A stretch of 64,000 nucleotides of DNA, taken from positions 6,387 to 70,386 of the forward strand of contig URDJ01000010.1 in the NCBI GenBank assembly GCA_900546615.1, read 5' to 3'. The position numbers were made by a program, and so were the translations under genes. Under the pieces are notes generated by a model, which searched no databases, was not told where the DNA came from, and saw only the letters and a list, made by a program, of their open reading frames with translations. The DNA comes from an uncultured Eubacteriales bacterium (GTDB lineage Bacteria; Bacillota; Clostridia; Oscillospirales; Oscillospiraceae). This document shows positions 32,377 through 41,420 of this stretch, piece after piece (within the stretch, counting starts at the first letter, position 1; each line of letters opens with the position of its first letter).

Positions 32377-33503
32377 CCCAGCGCCTCCCTTGCCTCATCT
32401 ATGTAATAGTGCACGAGCAGGTTTACGCACTGCCCGTAACTCTGCATCCCCAGCTCCTGCCCGTTCGACTTTAAAAACGAATCGTACACCGTGTTCGACG
32501 CCTTCTGCGCCACGCTGTCCCGGAACTCGTCCCAGTAGGCTGACTGCGCCTTCAGGTCAGCGCGCACCGTCTCCGACAGGCTGTAGTACACCTCGCCGTA
32601 TTTGTCGTAGTTGACGCCCGCGAGAGCGTTGCCGAGGTATATGTACGCCAGCGCCGCGCCCGCGTAGCGGAAGTCCGCGTATTCCGACTCGAGGCAGGCG
32701 AGCACGGCCACGAAGTTGCACTCCTGTTCCGCCGCGACGCCCCTCTGGTGCGCTGTCTCGTGCTGGCTCGTCGAGGGCAGCAGGAAGGCCGGCGAGTCCA
32801 TGTTCAGGTTCGCCTCACCCGTCATGGGGAAGAAAAAGCCCGTGAAATCGAGGTAGCTCATTATCCTCGAAAAGTAGATGGGCTTCGGCCGGATCGCCTC
32901 GCCGCCCAGGAACGGGTACAGCTCCGCGACGCCCTCGAAGACCTCCGCCGCCCGGTCGAGCACCGAGTCCCTGTCGGCTATGTATGCGCCGTCGGCGTCC
33001 CGCTCGACCTCCTCGGCGTACTCGCTCGCCAAAAGCGCAAACCAGCGCGTCACGGTCTCCAGCTCCTCGTACTCCACCGGCCCGTCGTCCACTCCCGACT
33101 GCTCCGCGAAACCCGGCGCGTAGTAGCAGGGCGTCCACATCACCGTCAGGCCCGCCCAGAAGATGAGCGCCGCCATCGCAAAGGTCAGCGCCAGCCTGTA
33201 CGTCTGCCGGAGCTTTTCCGGTTTCGCCAGCAGCCTGTACACCGCGTACACCAGATAGACGCCCAGCCCGATTATTGCCGCGGCGTATATAAGCTCCGCG
33301 ACTGAAAAGCCGACGTGCGAGCAGAGCTTCGACATGAACAGGTGGTATGGGTGCGTCACGCTGTTATACAGCCACACCATCGCCTCGTCGCTCCCGCGCA
33401 TGATGGACACCGCTATTACCGCGGCGAGGCAGAACACGGCTATCCCCAGCCGCACCGGGGCAAGGTCTTTTATTTTGAGTCGTTTCTTTTCGAGTTTCTC
33501 CAT
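32373..33503 (-). CDS. DUF3810-type membrane metallopeptidase-like protein
   Basis: The 376-residue protein has three N-terminal hydrophobic segments (about 20-36, 66-90, 104-124) and a large domain with the zinc-peptidase motif H248-E-T-A-H252 (STSQHETAHQRGVAAEQECNF), where E259 may be the third ligand. FTGFFFPMTGEANLN upstream of the motif is also typical of DUF3810. It is probably a membrane-bound zinc peptidase; neither substrate nor pathway is known. The gene starts one base after the pgsA stop and overlaps the YesL-like gene by 4 nt. Confidence 0.82.
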   Translation of the reverse strand: MEKLEKKRLKIKDLAPVRLGIAVFCLAAVIAVSIMRGSDEAMVWLYNSVTHPYHLFMSKLCSHVGFSVAELIYAAAIIGLGVYLVYAVYRLLAKPEKLRQTYRLALTFAMAALIFWAGLTVMWTPCYYAPGFAEQSGVDDGPVEYEELETVTRWFALLASEYAEEVERDADGAYIADRDSVLDRAAEVFEGVAELYPFLGGEAIRPKPIYFSRIMSYLDFTGFFFPMTGEANLNMDSPAFLLPSTSQHETAHQRGVAAEQECNFVAVLACLESEYADFRYAGAALAYIYLGNALAGVNYDKYGEVYYSLSETVRADLKAQSAYWDEFRDSVAQKASNTVYDSFLKSNGQELGMQSYGQCVNLLVHYYIDEAREALG

Positions 33504-33504
33504 T

Positions 33505-34026
33505 TCACCTGAAGACAGAGGCGTTTTTCACAAAGTATTCCACGCCCGAGTACACCGTCGTCACGAGGACGACTATCCAGCAGGCCGTGACCGTCCAGTC
33601 CGGCACGGGCAGCATGAGAAGTATGAAGCAGACCATGGTAGAGGCGGTCTTGATCTTCCCCGACCACGCGGCGGCGATGACCTTGCCGCCCTCCACGGCT
33701 ACGAGCCTCAGCCCCGTCACGGCAAGCTCCCGCGCCACTACGATGATGGCCGCCCAAGCCGGAAACAGCCCAGTGTCCACGAACACCAGCATGACCGAGA
33801 TGACCAGCAGTTTGTCCGCCAAAGGGTCCAAAAACTTCCCGAAGTTCGACACCTGATTGCAGTGCCGCGCGATATAGCCGTCCACGAAGTCCGACACCGA
33901 GGCGATGACGAACACCGCGAGCGCCCAGTACATGTGCCAGTCGAAGTCCAGGTACATCAGCACGATGACCACGGGTATGAGCAGCACCCTGACTATCGTT
34001 ATCTTGCTTGCCGTTGTGAGCTTCAT
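33505..34026 (-). CDS. pgsA: CDP-diacylglycerol-glycerol-3-phosphate 3-phosphatidyltransferase
   Basis: The 173-residue membrane enzyme starts MKLTTASKITIVRVLLIPVVIVL and carries the CDP-alcohol phosphotransferase signature SDFVDGYIARHCNQVSNFGKFLDPLADK, with all Asp residues of the D-x2-DG-x2-AR-x8-G-x3-D-x3-D motif. It makes phosphatidylglycerol phosphate for phosphatidylglycerol synthesis. ATG 34026 overlaps the rimO stop by 4 nt and has GGGAGG upstream; the longer open frame lies inside rimO. In many Clostridia rimO-pgsA-recA cluster similarly. Confidence 0.95.
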   Translation of the reverse strand: MKLTTASKITIVRVLLIPVVIVLMYLDFDWHMYWALAVFVIASVSDFVDGYIARHCNQVSNFGKFLDPLADKLLVISVMLVFVDTGLFPAWAAIIVVARELAVTGLRLVAVEGGKVIAAAWSGKIKTASTMVCFILLMLPVPDWTVTACWIVVLVTTVYSGVEYFVKNASVFR

Positions 34027-35333
34027 ACGATCCTCCCTCTCAGCACCCCGTCCTCGGCGGTCTCGACCCGTATCTTCACGATGTCGCCCGGCCTGCATTC
34101 GCCCTCTATTACCGCGCCGCCGTCTATGCCCGGCGAGTCAAACCAGCACCTGCCCAGCATATTGCCCGTCTCCGCATCCTTTCCGTCGCAGATGGCCTCC
34201 ACAGTCTTCCCGACCAGCGAGGCCTCCCACTCGTCCATGACCTCGGCCTGAAGCCGCTCCACCAGAGCGGCGCGCTCCATGGCCACGTCCTTCTCCGGGT
34301 ATTCCATCCTCGCCGCCGGAGTGCCCTCCTCGGGCGAGAAGGGGAAGACGCCCGCGCGCTCTATCTTCGCCTCCCGGAGGAACTCGCACAGCTCCTCAAA
34401 CTCGGCCTCTCCCTCCCCGGGCAGGCCGGTTATGAGGCTCGTCCGAAGCACCAGCCCCGGTATACGCTCCCGGAGCTTCTTAAAGAGCGCGCGTATCCCC
34501 GCGCCCGTGTCCCGGCGGTTCATCCGCCTCAGTATACGGTCGTTTATATGCTGTATGGGGATATCGATATATTTTACTATCTTCTCCTCCGAAGCTATCG
34601 TCTCTATCAGCTCGTCGTCGAGCTCCTGCGGGTACAGATAGTGCAGACGTATCCAGCGCAGGCCGTCGATTTTGCAAAGCTCCCTCAGAAGCTCCGAGAG
34701 CCTCGGGCCTCCGTAGAGGTCTGCGCCGTAGTGCGTCAAATCCTGCGCGACCAGTATAAGCTCCTTATATCCCCTCCCGGCCAGCTGCCTCGCCTCGGCC
34801 AGGATGTTCTCCATCGGCCTTGACCTGAACCGGCCCCTTATCTTCGGGATGAGGCAATACGAGCAGCGGTTGTCGCAGCCGTCGGCTATGAGCAGGTAGG
34901 CCCAGGTGTCCCCGGTGCTTATTATCCTGCCCGTCTCCGACACCGCCGCGCAGTTGTCGCCTATAATGACGGGCTTCTCGCCCCGCAGCGCGCCCTCGAG
35001 CGCCGTCACGACCTCGTCGTAGCTGCCCGCGCCAATGACCGCGTCCACCTCCGGCAGCTCCTCGAGTATCTCGGCCCGGTACAGCTCGGACAGGCAGCCC
35101 GCCACGACGAGCGCCCTGAGCCTGCCCGTCTCCCTCAGCTGTGCCGTCTCGAGTATCGTATTTATGGCCTCCTGCTTTGCGTCCTCTATGAATGCGCAGG
35201 TATTTATGACGATGGCCTCGGCCTCGTTTTCATCGTTTGTCAGCTCATAGCCCGCGTCGGCGAGCTTTTTGAGCATCTGTTCCGAGGCCGTCCGGTTCTT
35301 CGGGCAGCCAAGGGATATCATTCCGACCTTCAT
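34023..35333 (-). CDS. rimO: Ribosomal protein uS12 methylthiotransferase RimO
   Basis: The enzyme (436 residues) methylthiolates an Asp of ribosomal protein S12. It has the MTTase N-domain ([44 protein letters not shown]), the radical-SAM cluster motif CDNRCSYCLIP, RGRFRSRPMENIL, and a C-terminal TRAM domain. ATG 35333 overlaps the recX stop by 4 nt; the frame remains open upstream inside recX, but conserved sequence begins here. The annotation follows the RimO rather than the MiaB subgroup from SLGCPKNRTASE and DIPIQHINDRILRRMNR. Confidence 0.95.
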   Translation of the reverse strand: MKVGMISLGCPKNRTASEQMLKKLADAGYELTNDENEAEAIVINTCAFIEDAKQEAINTILETAQLRETGRLRALVVAGCLSELYRAEILEELPEVDAVIGAGSYDEVVTALEGALRGEKPVIIGDNCAAVSETGRIISTGDTWAYLLIADGCDNRCSYCLIPKIRGRFRSRPMENILAEARQLAGRGYKELILVAQDLTHYGADLYGGPRLSELLRELCKIDGLRWIRLHYLYPQELDDELIETIASEEKIVKYIDIPIQHINDRILRRMNRRDTGAGIRALFKKLRERIPGLVLRTSLITGLPGEGEAEFEELCEFLREAKIERAGVFPFSPEEGTPAARMEYPEKDVAMERAALVERLQAEVMDEWEASLVGKTVEAICDGKDAETGNMLGRCWFDSPGIDGGAVIEGECRPGDIVKIRVETAEDGVLRGRIV

Positions 35334-35797
35334 TCGTCCAGCTCCCATCCCTCGCTCAGTCTTGCGGCAGCGGCGCGCACTTCGTCCCACGAAAAGCCGC
35401 GCCGCACCAGATATGCGCAGGCGCGCCGCAGCTCGTCGCCCTCCGGGGCCTTCCCGCGCAGCCTTGCCTCGAGCAGCCTGTCTGCGGTCTCGCTCTGGTC
35501 GGGCAGCTCCTCCAGCGCCGCGTCCCACAGCTCTCTCGGCAGCCTGCGCCGCCTCAGCTCCTCGCGTATCCTCTGCCTGCCGCAGCCCTTCGCCGCGTAG
35601 TGCCGCACGACCATGCCCGCGTAGTTCTCATCGTTCACAAAGCCCAGCTCGACCATGCGCTGTGCAGCCTGCTCCGCCGCCTCCGGCTCCTCGCCCTTCT
35701 CGACGAGCTTCGCCGCCAGCTCCGCCTCGCCGTAGTCGCGCCGCTCCAGCAGCTTCAGCGCCTGAGCCTTCGCCCGCTCGAGCGGCGTCTCAGCCAT
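35330..35797 (-). CDS. recX: Regulatory protein RecX
   Basis: The 155-residue helical-repeat protein modulates RecA filaments. It starts [80 protein letters not shown], the three-helix repeat pattern of RecX. Its ATG overlaps the recA stop by 8 nt (ATGGCTGA). Its end overlaps rimO by 4 nt. The recA-recX coupling is typical and supports the call. Confidence 0.93.
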   Translation of the reverse strand: MAETPLERAKAQALKLLERRDYGEAELAAKLVEKGEEPEAAEQAAQRMVELGFVNDENYAGMVVRHYAAKGCGRQRIREELRRRRLPRELWDAALEELPDQSETADRLLEARLRGKAPEGDELRRACAYLVRRGFSWDEVRAAAARLSEGWELDE

Positions 35798-36893
35798 CGA
35801 AATCGTCCGCCGACACGTCCACCGCGCGGCCCGCCGCTATCGCCGCCTTGCGCGCCTGCGGCGTCATCAGCCTGTGCGCGTTCTCCCGTATCTGTGCCTC
35901 CAGCTTCGCCATGACCTCCGGGTTCTGCTCGAGGTATTCCTTCACATTGTCGCGTCCCTGAATCCGCGCCTCGCCTACCGTGAACCACGCGCCCGCCTTG
36001 TCGATAAGCTCCAGCTTCACCGCAAGGTCGATTATCTCTCCGACCTTCGAGATGCCCTGGCCGTAGATTATATCGAACTCCGCCTCCTTGAACGGCGGCG
36101 CTACCTTGTTCTTGATGACCTTGGCGCGGGTGCGGTTGCCTATCATCTCCGAGCCGTTCTTGAGCGTCTCGATACGGCGCATGTCTATCCTCACGCTCGC
36201 AAAGTACTTGAGCGCGCGGCCGCCCGGCGTCGTCTCCGGGTTGCCGTACATGACGCCTATCTTCTCCCTGAGCTGGTTTATGAAGATGACGATGCAGCCC
36301 GTCTTGGACACCACGCCCGCCAGCTTCCTGAGCGCCTGGCTCATGAGCCGCGCCACGACGCCCACGGAGCTCTCGCCCATCTCGCCCTCCAGCTCGCTGC
36401 GCGGCAGCAGCGCCGCCACCGAGTCAATGACCACCACGTCCAGCGCGCCCGAGCGCACCAGCTGCTCCGTTATCTCCAGCGCCTGCTCGCCCGTGTCAGG
36501 CTGGGAGATGAGCAGGTCGTCTATGTTCACGCCCAGCGCCCTCGCATACGCCGGCTCCAGCGCGTGCTCCACGTCTATATACGCCGCCTCGCCACCGGCC
36601 TTCTGCGCCGAGGCCACTACGTGCAGCGCCAGCGTCGTCTTGCCGCAGCTCTCAGGGCCGTAGATCTCCACGATCCTCCCGCGCGGCACGCCGCCTATGC
36701 CCAGCGCAAGGTCCAGCGACAGCGAGCCTGTCGAGATAGCCTCCACGTTCACCGTGATATCCTCGCCCAAGCGCATGATCGCGCCCTTGCCGTAGTTCTT
36801 CTCTATCTGCGCTATCGCGGTCTCAAGCGCCTTTTTCTTGTCCGCCGCCGGCGCCGCGGACGCGGCCGGGGCCGCCTTTTTCTTCTCTGCCAT
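35790..36893 (-). CDS. recA: Recombinase RecA
   Basis: RecA (367 residues) is complete: [23 protein letters not shown], Walker [11 protein letters not shown] (about 79-88), [21 protein letters not shown], and [37 protein letters not shown] (L2 and Walker B region). The Ala-rich N-terminal tag ([11 protein letters not shown]) is an extra. ATG 36893 is chosen, with AGAGG 8 nt upstream; a GTG three codons earlier overlaps the Shine-Dalgarno. Only 24 nt separate it from prmC, and neither a LexA box nor a promoter is visible there. Confidence 0.98.
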   Translation of the reverse strand: MAEKKKAAPAASAAPAADKKKALETAIAQIEKNYGKGAIMRLGEDITVNVEAISTGSLSLDLALGIGGVPRGRIVEIYGPESCGKTTLALHVVASAQKAGGEAAYIDVEHALEPAYARALGVNIDDLLISQPDTGEQALEITEQLVRSGALDVVVIDSVAALLPRSELEGEMGESSVGVVARLMSQALRKLAGVVSKTGCIVIFINQLREKIGVMYGNPETTPGGRALKYFASVRIDMRRIETLKNGSEMIGNRTRAKVIKNKVAPPFKEAEFDIIYGQGISKVGEIIDLAVKLELIDKAGAWFTVGEARIQGRDNVKEYLEQNPEVMAKLEAQIRENAHRLMTPQARKAAIAAGRAVDVSADDFDG

Positions 36894-36917
36894 ATCTGCC
36901 ACCTCTCAGCTCTTTGA

Positions 36918-37775
36918 TCAGGCGCGCGCGGTCACTACCCGCTCCACGCCCCTCGTATCCGGTATCGACTGCGCGTCGTGCAGCCCCGCCATGCGCATAA
37001 GGTCCTTTACGTCCTGGGCCTGGTCCTCCCCGACCTCGAACATCAGCATGCCGCCCTGCCTTATGACGCCCTTCCAGTTTTTCAGTATAGCCCGGTAGAA
37101 GTCCAGCCCGTCGTCCCCGCCGTCCAGCGCCCACACAGGCTCGTAGTCACGCACCGACGGGTCCAGCGTCAGGATGTCGAAGGTCGGTATATACGGTGGG
37201 TTCGACACCACAAGGTCGAAACTCCCCGTCATGATCGGCGGCTGCTTCGTCACGTCCGCCAGCATGAAGCTCACCCGGCCCTCGAGACCGTTGCGGTTCA
37301 CATTGTGCCGGCTCACGTCCATCGCCTCCGGGCTTACGTCCGAGAGCACTACCCGCGTCTGCGGCAGCGCCGCCGCTATCGCGCAGCCGATGCAGCCCGA
37401 GCCGCTGCACAAATCCAGCACCCGTGCGTCCATTTTCCGCCCGTGCAGCCAGCTTATCGCCGCCTCCGCGAGCACCTCCGTGTCTACACGCGGGATGAGC
37501 ACCGCAGGCGTCACCTCCATCGGCAGGCCCCGGAACTCCCAGACCCCCGTGATGTACGCCACCGGCTCGCCCGCCAGCCTGCGCCTGAGCATCGACTCCG
37601 CCCTGCGCTCTACCTCGTCCGTCGCATAAAACCGCAGGTCCCGCAGGAACTTCTCCGTCGTCTTGCCCGCCGCCGTCGCCGTTATCAGCTTCCCCTCCAG
37701 CTCGGCGGCTTCTATCCCGGCCTCGCGCAGCCGGTTGCGCACTGCTATATACAGCTCACTGTATGTCCGCGGCAT
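36918..37775 (-). CDS. prmC: Release factor N5-glutamine methyltransferase PrmC
   Basis: The 285-residue methyltransferase modifies the GGQ glutamine of class 1 release factors. Visible are RRLAGEPVAYITGVWEFRGLPMEVTPAVLIPRVDTEVL, the SAM-binding VLDLCSGSGCIGCAIA (about 119-134) and the catalytic NPPY (192-195), plus QGGMLMFEVGEDQA. ATG 37775 is used; the frame is open further upstream but conserved sequence starts at MPRTYSEL. It is preceded by the DUF1385 gene (22-nt gap), the usual neighbour in Clostridia. Confidence 0.94.
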   Translation of the reverse strand: MPRTYSELYIAVRNRLREAGIEAAELEGKLITATAAGKTTEKFLRDLRFYATDEVERRAESMLRRRLAGEPVAYITGVWEFRGLPMEVTPAVLIPRVDTEVLAEAAISWLHGRKMDARVLDLCSGSGCIGCAIAAALPQTRVVLSDVSPEAMDVSRHNVNRNGLEGRVSFMLADVTKQPPIMTGSFDLVVSNPPYIPTFDILTLDPSVRDYEPVWALDGGDDGLDFYRAILKNWKGVIRQGGMLMFEVGEDQAQDVKDLMRMAGLHDAQSIPDTRGVERVVTARA

Positions 37776-37797
37776 TTCCCCATCCCCTTTCGCCCGT

Positions 37798-38751
37798 TTA
37801 CCAGGCGTCTTTACCTTTTTCCTCGGGTATGACCAGCTCAAGCGCACGTATCGCGCACTCGATCATCCCGTCGTCCGGCTCGTTCGTCGTCAGGTGCTGC
37901 AGCTGCCGCCCCGGCCAGGTGAAGATCCGCGACACGATGTTCGTGTCGTGCCGCCCCGCCCAGCGGTTCAGCTCATACGCCACGCACACGATCACCGGCA
38001 AAAGCAGAAGCCGGAGCGCAAACCTCAAAAGCGTGTTGTCCACCTGTATCAGCAGCCCCACAAATATGCCCAGCACGATGACCACCAGCAGAAAGCTCGT
38101 GCCGCACCTCGGGTGGAACCGGCTCTGCGGCCTCACGTTCTCCACCGTCAGCGGCAGGCCCTTCTCGTAGCAGAAGATCGTCTTGTGCTCCGCCCCGTGG
38201 TAGGCAAACAGCCGCTTCATGTCCTTCATCCTCGAGCACAGCCACAGGTACACCAGAAAAATGACTATCTTGATGGCGCCCTCCAGCAGGCTCCTGAGCG
38301 TATAGTGCCCCTCCAAGCCCGGGATGAATCCCGCTATGAAGGTCGGCAGAAACAAAAACAGCGCCACCGCAAGGCACACGCCCAAAAAGGCTGCAAAGCC
38401 TATTATCGCCTTCTCAGCCTTCTCACTGCCCAGCTTCTTCTCGAGCCAGAGGTCGAACTTCGTCGGCTCCTCCTGCTCGTCCTCCGGCAGCAGGCTCGCC
38501 GAGTACGACAGCGCCTTCATGCCCTTGAGCATCGAGTCGGCAAAGGTCACAAGGCCCCGTATGAACGGCCAGCCCAGCGCCGGATGCCTGTCCTTAATAA
38601 GCCGGAGCGGCTCGACCTTCTCGGTCATGCCCTCCTTCGTGCGGCACACGATCGCCTGCTTCTCCGGCCCGCGCATCATGATGCCCTCTATCAGCGCCTG
38701 CCCCCCTATCATCGTGCGGAAGCAGACCTTATCGTTATTTTTCTCCGACAT
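37798..38751 (-). CDS. yqhQ: DUF1385 membrane protein YqhQ
   Basis: The 317-residue protein matches DUF1385: IGGQALIEGIMMRGPEKQAIVCRTKEG, then two to three transmembrane segments around 115-165, YHGAEHKTIFCYEKGLPLTVENVRPQSRFHPRCGTSFL, and two to three further hydrophobic segments. Function is unknown although the family is widespread next to prmC/prfA in Firmicutes. It is the third gene of the recA-containing run, 12 nt after the histidine kinase and 22 nt before prmC. Confidence 0.92.
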   Translation of the reverse strand: MSEKNNDKVCFRTMIGGQALIEGIMMRGPEKQAIVCRTKEGMTEKVEPLRLIKDRHPALGWPFIRGLVTFADSMLKGMKALSYSASLLPEDEQEEPTKFDLWLEKKLGSEKAEKAIIGFAAFLGVCLAVALFLFLPTFIAGFIPGLEGHYTLRSLLEGAIKIVIFLVYLWLCSRMKDMKRLFAYHGAEHKTIFCYEKGLPLTVENVRPQSRFHPRCGTSFLLVVIVLGIFVGLLIQVDNTLLRFALRLLLLPVIVCVAYELNRWAGRHDTNIVSRIFTWPGRQLQHLTTNEPDDGMIECAIRALELVIPEEKGKDAW

Positions 38752-38763
38752 TTCGACCTCGTA

Positions 38764-39837
38764 TCACTGAGTTTTCACCGGCAGCTCCACCGTCACCAGC
38801 GCGCCGCCCTCCTCGCAGTTGCCGACCGTCAGCCGGCCCCTGTGCCTCGTCACTATCTCGTCGCACACGGCAAGCCCTATCCCGCTGCCGCGCTCCTTGC
38901 CGCGGCCCTTGTAGAACCGCTCCTTCACGTGCGGCAGGTCCTCGTCCGCAAAGCCCGGCCCGTGGTCGCGTACCATGACCTTCACGTACTCGCCCTCGTT
39001 CTTCGCCGTGAGCTCTATCCTCTTGCCGCGCTTGCCGTACTTCGCCGCGTTGTCCAGTATGTTCAGCAGCACCTGCTTGAGCCGCGCCGGGTCGCCCGTC
39101 ACGGGCTGCAGCGGCTCCTCCGGCGTCTCGTACACCAGCTCTATCCCGTCGTGCTTCAAAAGCTCCCCGTAGGTGAACGCGACCTCCTCGAGCAGCAGCT
39201 CCAGCTCGACCTCCTCCACGTTCAGCGTGAACCGGCCGTCCCGCAGGCGCGTGAACTCCAAAAGCTCCTCCACCATGCCCGTCAGCCGCCCCGCCTCCGC
39301 GGAGATGATCTCTACCCCGCGCCGCGAATCGCCCTGTATCGCCTCGTCGTACATCAGCGTCTCGCTCCAGCCCGTGATCGCCGTCAGCGGCGTGCGCAGC
39401 TCGTGCGACACCGACGAGATGAACTCCGACTGCGTCCGCCCGGCCTCGCCGATCTTCACCGACATGTCGTTGAACGCATCCACGAAACGCCCTATCTCGT
39501 CGTCCCGCAGCTTCTCCGCCAGAGAGCCGTAGCTGCCGTCCGCTATCCTCCGCGCCGTGTCCCCCAGCCCCAGTATCGGGCTGGTCACCCGCTCACGGAA
39601 CCACAGATTGGACAGCAGCAGCAACGCAACCGCGCCGCCCGCGCACACGGCCGCACCCGTCGCCTCGCCGCACAGGCCAAGTATCAGAGTCAGCAGCACG
39701 CACACGACCCCGGCGCAGCTCACCACGAGCCACACGCCCTTGAGACCCTTCAGCGCCTCAGGCCGCTCGCCCTTAACGAACCTCCTGACCGCCTCGTACG
39801 CCCTCGCCGCCGGTCCCGGCCTGTTGTTCTCGTCCAT
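38764..39837 (-). CDS. Membrane sensor histidine kinase
   Basis: The 357-residue kinase has two adjacent transmembrane helices (about 34-56 and 61-79) with almost no extracytoplasmic loop, a HAMP domain (about 80-133, SPILGLGDTARRIADGSYG), the H box FISSVSHELRTPLTAITGW (H145), N box LKQVLLNILDNAAKYG, G1 VRDHGPGFADEDL, F box KERFYKG and G2 ERGSGIGLAVCDEI. The minimal loop suggests it senses the membrane itself or a partner protein. It is coupled to the response regulator upstream (3-nt gap). Confidence 0.94.
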   Translation of the reverse strand: MDENNRPGPAARAYEAVRRFVKGERPEALKGLKGVWLVVSCAGVVCVLLTLILGLCGEATGAAVCAGGAVALLLLSNLWFRERVTSPILGLGDTARRIADGSYGSLAEKLRDDEIGRFVDAFNDMSVKIGEAGRTQSEFISSVSHELRTPLTAITGWSETLMYDEAIQGDSRRGVEIISAEAGRLTGMVEELLEFTRLRDGRFTLNVEEVELELLLEEVAFTYGELLKHDGIELVYETPEEPLQPVTGDPARLKQVLLNILDNAAKYGKRGKRIELTAKNEGEYVKVMVRDHGPGFADEDLPHVKERFYKGRGKERGSGIGLAVCDEIVTRHRGRLTVGNCEEGGALVTVELPVKTQ

Positions 39838-39840
39838 GCC

Positions 39841-40536
39841 TCAGCTGCCCCACTTGTAGCCGTAGCCCCAGATAGTCGTGATATACTCCGGCGCGGTCGG
39901 CGTATCCTCTATCTTTATCCTCAGCCGCCGGATGTTCACGTCCACTATCTTCAGCTCGCCCTTGTAGTCCGCACCCCACACGCTCTCAAGTATGTCCTCC
40001 CTCGAGAGCGCCTTGCCCGGGTTCTCCATGAACAGCTTCATTATCGAGTACTCTGTCTGCGTCAGCTTCACCCGCTGCCCGTTCTTCGTCAGCGTCCGGT
40101 TCCGCGGATTGAGCACGAACGGCCCGTTTTCCAGCTCAGGCTCCTCGTCCTCGTCCGCCGCACCGACGCGCCTGTACAGCGCGTCTACCCTCGCCAGCAG
40201 CTCCGCAGGCGAAAAGGGCTTCGTCACATAATCGTCCGCGCCCGTCATCAGGCCCGTGACCTTGTCCATCTCCTGCCCCAGAGCCGTCAGCATGATGATG
40301 CCCATCTTCGAGCCCGACGCCCTTATGCCGCGGCAGATGTCAAAGCCGTTGGCATCCGGCAGCATGACGTCCAGCAGCGCGACCCCTATGTCGTCGTTCT
40401 CCTCCAGCAGACGGAGCGCCTCCTCCCCGGTCGCCGCCTCGATCGGCTCGTAGCCCGTCCTGCGGAGATTGATGACGACAAAACTGCGGATGCCCGCTTC
40501 GTCCTCAAGCACCAGTATCTTTTTGATGTCGCCCAC
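39841..40536 (-). CDS. OmpR/PhoB-family response regulator
   Basis: The receiver (E11-D12-E13 pocket, phospho-acceptor D56 in VALLDVMLPDANG, K in DYVTKPFSPAELLAR) and winged helix (LTQTEYSIMKLFMENPGKALSREDILESVWG, VDVNIRRLRIKIED...ITTIWGYGYKW) are complete. The start is uncertain. An upstream ATG at 40581 lies only about 0-4 nt past the likely -10 box, so GTG 40536 is preferred, though its Shine-Dalgarno (AAAGGGG) is very close. It heads the 11-gene run and forms a pair with the kinase. Confidence 0.9.
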   Translation of the reverse strand: MGDIKKILVLEDEAGIRSFVVINLRRTGYEPIEAATGEEALRLLEENDDIGVALLDVMLPDANGFDICRGIRASGSKMGIIMLTALGQEMDKVTGLMTGADDYVTKPFSPAELLARVDALYRRVGAADEDEEPELENGPFVLNPRNRTLTKNGQRVKLTQTEYSIMKLFMENPGKALSREDILESVWGADYKGELKIVDVNIRRLRIKIEDTPTAPEYITTIWGYGYKWGS

Positions 40537-40579
40537 GCCCCTTTCGCAAATATATATCTTTCTGAAATTAGACCTTAAC

Positions 40580-40635
40580 ATTATAGCACATGATTTGCAA
40601 TAGTGGTAGCATCAGATTACAAAATGTAGTATAAT
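40580..40635. promoter_or_regulatory. Divergent promoter region of the recA-containing operon and PPTase gene
   Basis: The minus strand has an extended -10 (TGCTATAAT, TATAAT at 40580-40585) for the response-regulator operon. The plus strand has TATAAT (40630-40635) toward the phosphopantetheinyl transferase. Neither has a good -35 box. Confidence 0.55.
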
Positions 40636-40691
40636 TTGAAGCGAAGCGGTGAATTTTCGGGAAAGTGCACTATCCGGGAGGCGAAGAGGAC

Positions 40692-41258
40692 GTGCTTATT
40701 TTCTATGCTGACACAAGCGGTTTGGAGCCTTGGCGTTCGAGGTGCCGGGGCAGGAGCGGGGCGTCAGGGAGCGGCTTTGCGTATTCGCTGCTGCTTCTGG
40801 CTCTGGAGCGGTGGAAGGGAGCTTCCGAGCTCCCGGAGCTCGGGTCGCAGCCCGGGGGAAAGCCGTACTTTCCCGGACATCCCGACTGGCATTTTTCGCT
40901 CAGCCACACGGAAGGCATGGTTCTGGCTGCGGTCTCGGACTTCCCCGTAGGCGCGGACGTGCAGAGGATAGATACGAGAGGAGAGCGGCTGGCGCCGAAG
41001 CTGATGTCGGATTCGGAGCGGAAGGACTTCGACTTTTTCACGCTCTGGGTGCTGCGCGAGGCCTGCTACAAACTCACGGGCAGGGGAGACCTGAGAACGA
41101 TGCGCTTTTCGATGACCGGCTCGGGCATCCTCGCCCCGGAGCCCGGAGTGCGATGCCGGACTTACCGGCTGCCCGGCTGCGCCGCCGCAGCCGCCTGCTT
41201 CGAGGGAGACTTGCCCGACGAGCCGATCCGAGTCCCGATTGAAGAAATATGTTCTTGA
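40692..41258 (+). CDS. 4'-phosphopantetheinyl transferase (Sfp-type superfamily)
   Basis: The 188-residue protein transfers the phosphopantetheine arm of CoA to carrier proteins. Motifs are GGKPYFPGHPDWHFSLSHTEGMVLAAVSDFPVGADVQRI (about 56-93; D89 in the magnesium-binding GxD) and WVLREACYKLTG (119-130, with E123 and K127). The second acidic metal residue of the classical GxDxE is Gln91 here. It is short for an Sfp enzyme (about 220-240). The start is placed at GTG 40692 behind GGAGG (10 nt); a GTG at 40665 is possible. No carrier-protein or synthetase genes are nearby. Confidence 0.8.
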   Translation: MLIFYADTSGLEPWRSRCRGRSGASGSGFAYSLLLLALERWKGASELPELGSQPGGKPYFPGHPDWHFSLSHTEGMVLAAVSDFPVGADVQRIDTRGERLAPKLMSDSERKDFDFFTLWVLREACYKLTGRGDLRTMRFSMTGSGILAPEPGVRCRTYRLPGCAAAAACFEGDLPDEPIRVPIEEICS

Positions 41259-41283
41259 AAACAGCGCCGGCATTTGCTATAAT
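41255..41283 (+). promoter_or_regulatory. Promoter of tRNA-Leu
   Basis: TTGAAA (41255-41260), a 17-nt spacer and TATAAT (41278-41283) end 14 nt before the tRNA. Confidence 0.85.
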
Positions 41284-41297
41284 ATTTAAACGCACCA

Positions 41298-41382
41298 GCC
41301 GGTGTGGCGAAACTGGCAGACGCACCGCACTCAAAATGCGGCGGAGTGATCCATGCCGGTTCAAATCCGGCCACCGGCACCA
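41298..41382 (+). tRNA. tRNA-Leu (anticodon CAA)
   Basis: An 85-nt tRNA including an encoded CCA. The acceptor stem GCCGGTG pairs with CACCGGC, the anticodon stem CCGCA/TGCGG frames loop CTCAAAA with anticodon CAA (41332-41334), a long variable arm marks it as class II, and the T arm has GGTTCAAATCC. It reads UUG. A terminator follows directly. Confidence 0.95.
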
Positions 41383-41420
41383 CGTCGGAGCAAAGCCCGC
41401 TTTGCTCCGACGTCTTTTTT
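41383..41420 (+). terminator. Terminator of tRNA-Leu
   Basis: A perfect 14-bp stem (41383-41396 with 41399-41412) is followed by TCTTTTTT. Confidence 0.92.

Noticed and set aside
37663..40578. A 971-codon open frame on the plus strand across prmC, yqhQ and the two-component genes
   Set aside because: It is antisense to four well-supported genes, its composition is extremely rich in Arg/His/Leu/Pro, and it shows no domain; it is a by-product of high third-position GC.
40692..41258. Phosphopantetheinyl transferase as a sign of a natural-product cluster
   Set aside because: No carrier protein, ketosynthase or peptide-synthetase gene is nearby; it is more likely the housekeeping or a stand-alone transferase.
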